From contig NC_086374.1 in the NCBI RefSeq assembly GCF_036588685.1, positions 68,570,457 to 68,634,456 on the forward strand: a DNA stretch of 64,000 nucleotides, read 5' to 3'. A program made the position numbers and the translations under genes. Shown in pieces: positions 9,448 to 21,400 of the stretch; position 1 is the stretch's first letter; each line of letters begins with the position of its first letter. The stretch is from Mytilus trossulus. Taxonomy: Eukaryota; Mollusca; Bivalvia; Mytilida; Mytilidae. The notes beneath the pieces are model-generated. The model was given only the letters and a program-made list of their open reading frames with translations. It was not told where the DNA came from and searched no databases.

Positions 9448-12400
9448 CTGAAAAGACATGTTTTCTTTTTAAATGCGCATTTAAACATTATTTTTACTCA
9501 AATAGCACTCAAACAAACACATTGTACGAATACAGATGATGTAAATGTACAGGACTGTCCTGACAACAGAAACGATGAACTGAAACAAAAACAAACGCCA
9601 ATGCAACATACATTGAAAAAAGAAATCAATTTTGAATTCGAAGAAAATTCTATAGATGCTGACGTCTACGTCATTTAAAGCGTCTAAAATGGGGAATAGT
9701 TGTCTCATTAGGAATCATACCACAACTTCATACTCTTGCCGTATCAACGTTCCAACAAGGGTTCGTTCGGTCAGTGACTTGAAGAGTTAAAATGTTCTCT
9801 ATATCTCGAATGCGACATAAATGGATGTGACCTATCACCGAATGTAAACTTATCATGAGAAATATGACGTATACAAGTAATTGATCAGGCTCTGTGTACC
9901 TTGCGAAGCACCTTGAGATCACCCGTAATATGTATTATTATTTTATTAATTATTTGTTGTTTTGGAGAAGGGTGCTTATGCTTAACAAAGACTAACAGGA
10001 AAAATCAATGGTGGAATGACATATTTAGGGGGAAATGTTATATTTTTATACATACCTGAGAGTACCTCCGGCTTTTCCTCTGCAATTACTGTAATATAAG
10101 TAATAAAAGATGAATAAAGAAAAGGTTTGATATAGTTGTTATTTGACCCTTTAAATTTCTGTTTTTTTGGAAAAGACGTCTGATTTCATACTCATTAGAA
10201 CAGAGGAAAATTTTGACATGGATGTAAAAGACTGGTACAGGAATGCTAAATTGGCTTCAAATAGGGGTAGTGTTGAGTTCTTACAAAACATGTTGTTAGT
10301 CTTGTATGTTTGTTTGTTTTATAACCCTGGTACATTTGATAACTATTGGTCCATTTATATGTTTCGGAGTTTAGTCTGAAGTCAATTAACAGTGACCTAG
10401 TACACATTTGTGTTTAGGGCCAGGATGTCGGATTTTCTTGCTGTGTTGAAGACCCATCTGTGGCCTTGGGCTGGCTTCTGCTCTTTGGCCGGGTTGTTGT
10501 AAACTATCTTTGACACATTTCCCATTTCCATTCTTAATTCTATTCATAAGTGTATTTTCAATTTAGTCAAATATGACTAAGAAATCTTGCCAATGAAGCT
10601 TTCTTAATTGTTCTTCGATCCTAGTACATAAAACAGTTCAAACAATTCAACAAAGGAACATACATTTGCTTTCATTTTAAGGGCTTTTATCAAGAAAGTT
10701 GAGATGGTTGGACAACCTAACAGGCCTGAATTATTATGATGCTTTTTGATAATTTGAAAAAAGTTATATATGGTAAATGTCTTATCCTTAACTTATCTAT
10801 TTTGACAAAAAGGTTTCAGTGAGGAGATTGGTTGCATGTAAATTTCCGAATTTTCATAAAAGCAAAACAAAACAAGCATTACCACATATTTACTCGTTTT
10901 TGGTCATTATCCACCAACATTACATTTTTTGTATTATAAATATGATTATTATTAATAGTTATGATGTTTACTAGTATGTCAATAAAATGTAAGTCGACAA
11001 ATTTCGCTTAGAATCAATAGTATCTGCTCAGTGTCAAACAAAAACTTGTATAAACAATCGATATGACCTTTCCATTGATACATGTAACCGTATTTAGACG
11101 TATTCAGCTAAACTCTTTAGCATTGTGTAAAAGTGTAAACTTATTAGAGCATTGTCCCCATAATTTAAAGAGAAAAACTCTTTCTGCTTTAAGATGCTTC
11201 AAGAACGCTGAACACATTTTTGAGTATCGAAAAGTATATTCTATTTGCGCTTCGGAAAGTTTAAATTGAAAGGGTAAATTGTCATACAAGAAATATAATG
11301 AGGAGAAAGCGTAAATGAACTACCTGGTTTTTCTGGAATTTTTATATTCATTTTCAAAATACTTTCTACAACAACGCTTGCAACATGTGGTTTAGGTACA
11401 ACTGCCGAAGTGCACCAGATTGACTTTGAATGTACAGTTGGTACTTCTTTCGGTACTTCGTCAGTTTCTTTTTCTTGAAATATTTCTAGCTCTCCATCTG
11501 GTTGTTCCTCATCTTTGTTAATTCCGATGTTAAACACACGTAAATTGTTCCTATTACTTTGCAGTGTTATACACTTTGTGTCCTCGTCTGCCAGGTCGGT
11601 CAAATTTCCATTTAGCTTGAGCTAGATATAGAAAGAAACAAAAAATAGATTCAGGTAGGTCGAGTGAAGTTGAAAATCAACTATTTTTCTCGAACTAATC
11701 TAAACACCCAGAAAACTAGTACAGATTGTATCAAGTTTTAAAAAAACCCAAATGCTAACAATTCGGGTTTTAATGTTGTTATAACTACTTATATGTTTTT
11801 GTCGAGCCTTCGACTTTAGTCGAAAAAGCGAGACTAAGCGATCCTACATTCCGTCGGCGTCGGCGGCGTCAACAAATATTCACTCTGTGGTTAAAGTTTT
11901 TGAAATTTTAATAACTTTCTTAAACTATACTGGATTTCTACCAAACTTTGACAGAAGCTTGTTTATGATCATAAGATAATATCCAGAAGTAAATTTTGTA
12001 AAAATAAAATTTCATTTTTTCTGAATTTTACTTATAAATGGACTTAGATTTTTCTGCAGGGAAACATAACATTCACTCTGTGGTTAAAGTTTTTAGAATT
12101 TTAATAACTTTCTTAAACTATCCTGGGTTTGTACCAAACTTGGACAGAAGCTTGTTTATGATCATAAGATAGTATCCAGAAGTAAATTTTGTAAATAAAT
12201 AAATCCATTTTTTCCACATTTTACTTTTAAATGGACTTAGTTTTTCTGCGGGGAACCATTACATTCACTCTGTGGTTAAAGTTTTTAAAATTTTAATAAC
12301 TTTCTTAAACTATCCTGGGTTTGTACCAAACTTGGACAAAAGCTTATGTATGATCATAAGATTGTATCCAGAAGTAAAGTTTGTAAAAAGATTACTCTGT

Positions 12401-15400
12401 TTTTTATGTAATTTACTTTTAAATGGACTTAGATTTTCTTACAATCATAAAATAGTAACAAGAGGAATATTTTTATTGATTTTTTTCCTCATTGTTGTTG
12501 AGCCTGCGATTTACAGCAAAAATAGGCGAGACACTGGGTTCCGCGGAACCCTTACAAATTTTTTTCCTTAGTAGTTTCCATAAGTTGTGTAAAAATATAA
12601 CATTCATGCATGCTGTATGATAGTTTTCTCAGTGTCAATCAAACCTTTCCTAGCTTGTACGCTCACTTTTTTTTTATTCCAAACAAAGTTATCATGTTTC
12701 TTTAAGACAATCTTACAGTGAAATTCTGACCGAGTTGTGCATGGTAAACTTCGCTTTTCTGTAATGTAGAAACATCATAGCCACTGGCTGTCCAATGTTC
12801 GATTCTTTGGTCTAAATTCCGCAGTCCGGCACATTCCAGAACGAGATCATATGACTCGCTGTTTATCCATTTTGTCAGCAGGAAAAAGATAACCCGTTTC
12901 TTTCTGGTTATAGAACGTTCTATGGCACTAACCACTTCCAACAGATCGGTATCAACCTTTTTCTTTCTTGAAACTGAATAACTAGGAAAAGAAACGTATT
13001 GCTGATAAAACATTATTGATATTAACAATATAATAACTATGACACATGTTATGTCGTGTTACAAATCACCACTTTTTGCAGTTTCGCATGCCAAGTTATG
13101 TTGACACCCATTAGTATTTTTATTGGAGATTCAGTTTATAGTAATAACTATAATAGTAAAACAGACCAGGTTAGTAAGTCAGTCATATATATGCTGACTA
13201 TAATCTGGCAAGGTTTGTAAATCCAAGAATAACTCATCAAAGATACCAAGCAATCAGGCTAAAAAGTGTGTACCGTCAGCGCCAACACACGTTTCGTGTA
13301 CATATGACTCATCATTGAGACTTGAATAAAATAAAAAGGGAGATATCAAAACATGAGGATTATGAGAAGAAAATTAACAGAAAGTTGATTACATTCAATC
13401 TCTTTGTTTTTATCTTTTTTTATAACAGAACAATCTTAAGAATCTTAGTTGTTCCTAATGTAAAACACAAAACGGTTGACGTGAGAGCCTTGACAGAAAA
13501 TTGAAAGGAGTCAGCAGTAAACCCTACAGATTGCCTGACAGCAATCGTATCCCAAAAAGAGTACAACGATCAAATAAAGTACGAAAATAAAGAGTTGAAT
13601 ATGATAACAAACAAATGGAAAATACTATCACCAAAAACAGCAAGTAAAACATTAAATCCACTTACAAAGAAAAATGGTTGACATAAAAGAATGCTGACTT
13701 TCCGTCTTGATTAATCGTTGCATCTCTAATTTCCCAGTCTAATTCCGAGTCTTCTGGTTGGTCAGTTGTTGAGGTCAGCACGACGATATCATCGGACACA
13801 GCCATCTTGTCATGAATTGGTATGACTACACGTATTGGTTCCTTTGGTTGCTGTCCATTGTTTACGGTCAGTTCTAAGACATTGGTCAATAATATAGCTG
13901 TGCCATTTTCTTCTTCTTTGTTGACTTCTTTTGTTTCTACAAACTTAGACGGAATGACAAAAATATGTGTTAAAATATTATATAAACTCAGCAGCTAGAC
14001 CACGGCACATATGGACACTACAACTTTGAAAGAAAAGATCTCGGTTTTGTCTATAACTACATGTATAATAAGTGTATTCCTAGCGAAACAGATTTTTTTT
14101 TTTAGATCCTCACGGATTGAATATTTTATCTTTTAAACATCATGATCATTACTTTTAATAGGTTTTACACATACACTAGCCTGTTTTCATGAATATAAAA
14201 TAATTGACTGTATTCATGAAAGACAGGGGATAACTACTTCGTTATTATATATATGTTTATATGTCAGTTTAATAATTTTGCCTGAAAAACAAGCTACCAA
14301 CTTTGTGATATTTTTAAAAAGTTTAAGCTCGGATGAATCCAGCCGTTCTTTCTTATGGGAAGTTAAGAGTACACCCTTTTTAAATTCTATAATTTAAAAT
14401 AACATATGATTAAACAAATCGAAAATCCAATTAATCATTCGCAATAAGCTCTTGAAGTAACTGTTATCTAGGCTTACATTTACTGCCATTTCACTTGGTT
14501 GCTCAAAAGTACCTCTCGGTATATCAATTTCTGCGTCAGGTTCCATCTGTGGAATAATCGTTGTTGCTTGCTCATTTGATATAGCGAATATTTCTGGCGC
14601 AGAGTGCTTTACAATAGAAAATCTGGACAGTTTCCTTTCGTCTAGTGGAACACTGACTAAAACTTCTGTGAACTGAAATATGTATTTTACAATATCTTCT
14701 TGAAATCCATATCGAAGAGGTAACCAAATTATTCAAAGTTTGTTCTTCTCAGTTTAAAAAGTGCAATAGCTATATAATTGCATCAGTATAAAAAAAAATG
14801 GGCAATAATATATAATTTGCAAATAAGACAACTACCCACAAAGCATTTCTGCTAAGCTAAGAGGGGTTTTTTTTTGCGTCAAAGCTCATGCAATTTCTTA
14901 CTAAACGAAAGAATATAAAAAAAATCAAGAGGAAAACTTCCTAAAACGAATTAAACTACTAGTAAGCTTAACAAGACCATAAGCATAAACATATATATAA
15001 TATATCTTAAGTTTTATCTCCGAACATTTTCAAACTTGTCCATATATTTGCTTCAACATTTTTGCATATCCAACTAAGTTAGACATCACGTGACTTTTGT
15101 GACGTATAATAGCCGCCATTTTGTATTATATTTCCCCATATAAAACGCATAGATGCTTCAATAAAGTTTAATTTTCTCATAAACCTGATCCGTTTTCTTA
15201 CTTTTGCAAATCAATCCTTGATATTCAAACATATTTCTATCAAACAATGTTGGTCCTAACAGTTTAATTTTTGATTTAATTCGGTCAAATCGGAATCGTA
15301 AAACATGCACTTTTTCTCGTCATTTCTCCGTTTACGCAATGCTAAATTACCGATACCCATGTCTACTTTTACAACAAATAAAGAAATTCTGTAAATAAAA

Positions 15401-18400
15401 CACAAACTTTGCAAACCGATTAAGTATATTCAAACATATAGCTAGCAAGGAATACTACTTAAAACAGTTTAATTTCAAGGCAAATTCGGTCAAACATCGA
15501 ATTAAAAAAGGAAATTTTCCGAGATTTTTCAAAATGGCGGCTGATGTATCATATGAAAATGTTGCATCAAATCTGGGAACAGTATATCTAATATATATGT
15601 TCCTGATCAAATCAATGATTTCTATAGTAAGACTTTCCTAGATTATATTTTATTTTTCATAAAGAATCTCTGATGTTTCTGTTATTTTCCTAAATAGTGA
15701 TATTTCGATATCATTGATTTCAAAATTTCTTAATAAAAAAAAATATTTTAAGTGTGACACGGGAATATTTAGTTTGACAAATATGCATCCAGGAGATACT
15801 GTTACCTGAAAATAGTTTGCAAAATCTATAATAAAAAAAAATCTCTTTTTTTTAAAGGTGTTTTTCAAGTTTTCTGTATATTTTATCTTTCTTTAGAAAT
15901 ATATTTATACATTCCTTTTAGAACAAAAAAAAAATGTTTTCATCCTAAGAGAAAAAGAAAACCAATGACCTATTATAATAGATAAATATTCTATACCTTT
16001 AAAATTTCGTTCCTTGACCGAACAGGTGAAATCTTACTTGGGTTATAATGTTACATCATAATATATTGTCAGGTAGACGTGCAAACCAAAAGCAACCAGG
16101 TGACATTCAACATCCTGTCAGTGTGTATACATGTATTACCAGAGTTTAAATTTTGTGATATACAAAAGTTTTCATAAATGTACAAATAAATATCTTCTCC
16201 TTCCCGTGTCAAATCAGAAGAAGTATGTTTTATATAAACTTTAGGAAAATATGAATATGATGAAAATTTCTTTAAAAAACTATTTTTTGCTTAAAAGGCA
16301 TCAAATATTTATATGTTTCTATAATTATTTCAAAGAAATATTCTGATTCAAATTTTAATTTAAATGAATTTCGATCATTGAATATGATTTTGTTGTAATT
16401 TATTTTTTAATTCAATATTTAAAGATAAATCCAGGCAATGAATCTATATAAAGTTTAAATTGACGTGTAAAAAAGGAGTTATTGTACACATTCCAACAGA
16501 GACTTATAATACGATTAGTCTGGTTTTAACAATATTGTATACCCGATATTATCTCTCGACAGAGTTATCGGTCCTGAATAGGACTGATATAGTTGGGTAT
16601 GGGGGGATTTTCAAAGCTTCAATGACTATGCTTTATTGTACATACATCTTCGTCTACGTCAGTCTCCTCAGCAAGGTGTCTATAGGTGTTTGTTACGGAA
16701 ACAGGTTTTCCTTCGAGTGTAATGGCAAACAACTTTTCGCTACATTGCGTCACACCAGGCACCGTTAATATCAGTTTTAAATTTTGACTTGAACAACCCC
16801 AAATACAAAGTTCGTATGTGTCACCATAAGTTTCTTGTTCGTCTGTTAGTTTACTCCGAATGTCAGAATACTCTGTCTGCATTTTACTGCAATAAAAGTA
16901 AAACGGCGGCGAAGATGTATCGAATTTCATTACGTCAACTTTAATGTTGTCAAGTCTTATTTCATCTTCAGGTGAAACATATAACACTGTCTGAAGAATT
17001 GATCTGAAACAAACGATTTTCATTTTATAAATAGCCAGTGCTTAAACGCCTATGTTATTCCCATCACAATGCAAATTGCATTAAAGATTTGTACCCAAAA
17101 TAAAATTCATAATTATAAAGTTACTACACTAACGTACGCGCGTGGTTTTTTTTAAAACTCTACAGCTTAAAACAGTAAAAATAGACGTAAGAAGACCTTT
17201 AACACGATATGTCTACCCTAGCTTGCAGAGCATCTGGGTCACCACCAGTCTTTTCCCGTTCAAGTTTTTACGGTGTTCATATTACTCAGTCTTTATTTTT
17301 TTATGTTTGTGTTTTGTAAACTTCTGTCCAGCTTTCATCTGTTTCTTTTTCTTTTTATAGCATTGAATTTCATGTTTTCGACTTGTGGTTTTGGTCATCT
17401 CTTTGGTATCTTAATTTCGCCTCTCTCTAAAAAAACCATTCAAAAATGTAAATGAGTCACGGAGGGAAAACTACAAGATTAGAAATGGTTAGATATATCA
17501 TTGAGCAACTATTTATCATGCAAGAAGTATACTAACTTTTTACTGATAGTAAATCTTCCTTTCTTACAGTGTGTGTTCAACATAGAATAAACGTGCATCC
17601 CTCACAGCATGCGATGGTTTGTACTAATGCCAAACACTAAAAAACGTCTGTGGCCAAGACGTTTGCGAAATCATAGTTAATGACAAGTTCGGACACATAT
17701 CAGTGTGGATACTACTTGTATCTTACTTTATGATAAACATACCCATATTTATAACCTGGCATTCGACCATGTTGACTAACAAGCAGTTCTAATATCTTAT
17801 TTTCTTTTTGTTCAAGTTCTTCCATTGTCCATGACTACAAGTACAAAGTACAGTATACTTAAATATTTGGTTATCAATTGGGTAATTTTCGATTTCAAAG
17901 TTCATGTTATTTCATAAAAATACTACATCTTCTTAATTTTTTTCTATAATTAATTCACATATTTTCTGGGTTTAAATCACAGTTTCCAATTAAAGGTTTA
18001 TGTTTTGAATAAGTAAGTGTTAACTGTGGCAATTTCCTATATTTACAAATAAGTTTTCAGACGCGAATAACATAACATATAGGCAATTAGTTAATAACAC
18101 CAGCCATGTATTTGTGTGTCTTTAAAATGAGCATGTTTTACGTTTTTTTTCTATCAGAAAGGAAGAAGCTTCAAGTGCACTATATAATAGACAATGTCTT
18201 AATATGTAATACCATTCGCTTGTGGTCAAATCTTTCGTAGTCAAACTCAAAACTGGTGTTGCTATTTTAAAAGAATATTTAATTAATAAAAAATGGCAGG
18301 TAGTTTACAGGTGACTATTGGTCAATCTAAAATTTCTTTACCCAGTCCTGTAACGACGGTTCAGCACCAAACAAACAGAATAGCTTGACCATTTCAACAT

Positions 18401-21400
18401 TTCTAGATTTTACAGCTACTTCTAATGGTGTCTGGCCATGCTGTATAAGAGATATGAATATGATATGAATATGTTAAGCCTCGGTCACACCTTACCGGAT
18501 AGCTCGAACGGACGCCTAACGGATGAAAAAAAAGTTATCCGTTGACAAATTTTGTATCCGTTGGGAGTACGTTGGTGTTCTAACGGACATGTAACGAATG
18601 CCTAACGGACATTGAACGTACGTGAAACGGATAGGTACCGGACAGAACGGACGTCGAACGTACATCCAACGGACGAGTACCGGATAAAACGGACGGACAC
18701 CTAACGGAAGCGTAACGGATAAAATGGATGAACAAAATAATCTGATAATTAAAGGCAATAAACCATTCGAAATTTCAATTGGCAGTTGTCCGTTTTACAT
18801 CCGGTATCCTTCCGTTATATCCGTTTCACATCCGTTTTATCCGTTAGGCGTCCGGTAGACGTCCGTTGGTGAATTGGTCTACCGGATCTCCAACGGATGC
18901 ATAACGGACACGTAACGGATACAAAACGGACGAGTACCGTACAAAACGGACGCCTAACGGACGCCAAACGGACGTTCAACGGACATTTCATCCGTTAAAC
19001 GTCCGTTCAAAGTTTTTAACATACTCAAAATTTCCACCGGACAGAACGGACGTCAACGGATAAAACGCACGCTCAACGGACATGCAACGGATATGGACGG
19101 ACGCCTAACGGATAAGAACGGACGTCTAACGGACATGGACGGATTGAAAAAAAGTTATCCGTTAGGCGTCCGTTCGAGCTATCCGGTAAGGTGTGAACGA
19201 GGCTTTAGAATTGCGCTAAATATTGTTGCGTATAAGAATTATATTTGTGTTATACTTGTACAATTAAATTAATGTGTGCGATACTTGTACGATTAAATTA
19301 ATTTGTGCGATACTTTCACGATATACTTGTTCGGTGTATTCAAATCGATCATCGAGTCAGAACAGAAACAACTAATCGATTAAAAAACCCATCTTAAATA
19401 AAACAAAATAAATGAAATGGCATCCTGCATTACTTTTTAGAATTATCTGTTGTGAAAATTTATTTTTTACTGAAGAATAATGCATACAAACCTTGTCGTA
19501 TTTTGAAATATTTGCACCAAGTGTTACAAGAGAAACAGCACATATGATATGTCCGCGTCTTGAACATTTATGCAGAGGGGTCTCTCCATTCTGAAAAAAA
19601 AATATTTACGAATTGAGAATGGATGTGAATTACATTACAAGGTAAAGCAATCAAGAATTTCCTGCCTTTTACATATGGAATAGGTATACCTCTTTCTTAA
19701 ATATGCACCTACGGGTGCGGGAATTCTCGCTACATTGAAGATCCATTGGCAGCCTTCGGCTGTTGTCTGCTCTGTGGTCGGGTTGTTTGTCGCTTTGATT
19801 CATTCACCATTCCCTTTCTCAGTTTTATTTTAAAAATCTATCTCATACTTTTCGTTTTTAACAGTGTCTGCTTATTATTTTTTTGAGTTTATATTTTAAT
19901 GAAGCAAAAACTCAAATTTAAACGTGCATATCTAAATAACGGGAAAACCATGTGTTATCAATCTTGTATTTTAGTACTGCGTAAAAAAGAATGACAGAAA
20001 ATATTTTGTGGGATGATTCATATTAATCTTTCCTAACATTTCTAGTTGTAATATCTTACACGATCTTTCTTATTGACACGGTCTCCTTTCTTGACCAATG
20101 TTTTGACCAAGTCTGTATATCCACCGGCAGCAGCATAATGTATAACATTCCAACCAGCCTAGATACAAATAAGCTACATGTAATTTAAATTTATTATTTA
20201 GACTTTAAAAAAAAGTATTATAAAAAAAGAAGATGTGGTATGATTGCCAATGAGACAACTACCCACAAAAGACCAAAATGACACAATCATTTTAAAACAA
20301 CTATAGGTCACCGTACAGCCTTCAACAATGAGCAAAGCCCAAACCGCATAGTCAGCTATATAAAAGGCCCCGATAAGACAATGTAAAACAATTCAAACGA
20401 GAAAACTAACGGCATCTCTTGTATCGTCATCTGCCCATTCTTTAAGAAAGTCAGTTCCAATACAGTACAATTGTTTCGTATGTTTACTTATCTAAGTATG
20501 TGATAAATCGTATGAACATTTCAGTAAGTAATGTAAATATAAGTAAAACTTATATGTTGTAAGTTCAGTTTGCTCCAGGTTTCATTTTAGCATGGTATAT
20601 CTGTTGTAATATTGTAGCAGTATTTAGAAAGTGCTATTATGTCAATACCATTACTTATGGGAGTGTTGTATTAACTGCACTCCCCCCAAAAAAATAAAAT
20701 GATGAAGTTCTTAAAAAATATTCAAATACCTCATCTTTACAATTTAAGTCTACTTCTTCTTCCAATAAGGATTTCGCTTCTTTCAGATGTTTGTTCTTTG
20801 TCAACCAAATTAACTTTAGTCCTCGTGTTCTCTGAAATAATATTGAAATATAAACATATCAAAAAAGATCGATAGACTTTATCAATGCTGTACACTTTTC
20901 ATGTAACTTTGATGCTCGTTGGCTATAGCTGAACATTCTGTGGTTTGCTGTCAGATTTACTTTATAAAATTGAGAATGGAAATGGAGAATGTGTCAAAGA
21001 GACAACAACCCGACCAAAGAGCAGACAATAACCGAAGGCCTCCAATGCAGAGAGAAACTCTCGCACCAGGAGGTGTGCTTCAACTGGCCCCTAAACAAAA
21101 ATGTACATTAGTTCAGTGATAATGGTCGACATACTTAATTTCCGAAATCATACACAAGAAACTAAAATTAAAAATCATACAAGACTTCTAAAAGCCAGAG
21201 ACTCCTAACCGATGACAGGCGCAAAAATGCGGCGGGGTTAAACATATTTTTGAGATCTCAATCCTCTCCCTATACCTTTAGCCAATGTAGAAAAGACTAA
21301 CACACAACAATACGCACAGTAAAACTCAGTTCAAAAGAAGTCCGAGTCCGATGTCAAAATAAGTAACAAAAGAAACTAAACAAAATGACAGTGATACATA

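Noticed and set aside
10167-10379. Plus-strand 70-codon frame in an intron of paralogue A
   Set aside because: It runs against the gene, covers dispersed-repeat sequence, and has no recognisable domain.
15534-15640. ATG in 'aaaatggcggct' as a gene start
   Set aside because: The word is one arm of an inverted repeat; the frame is short and has no supported donor or downstream exon.
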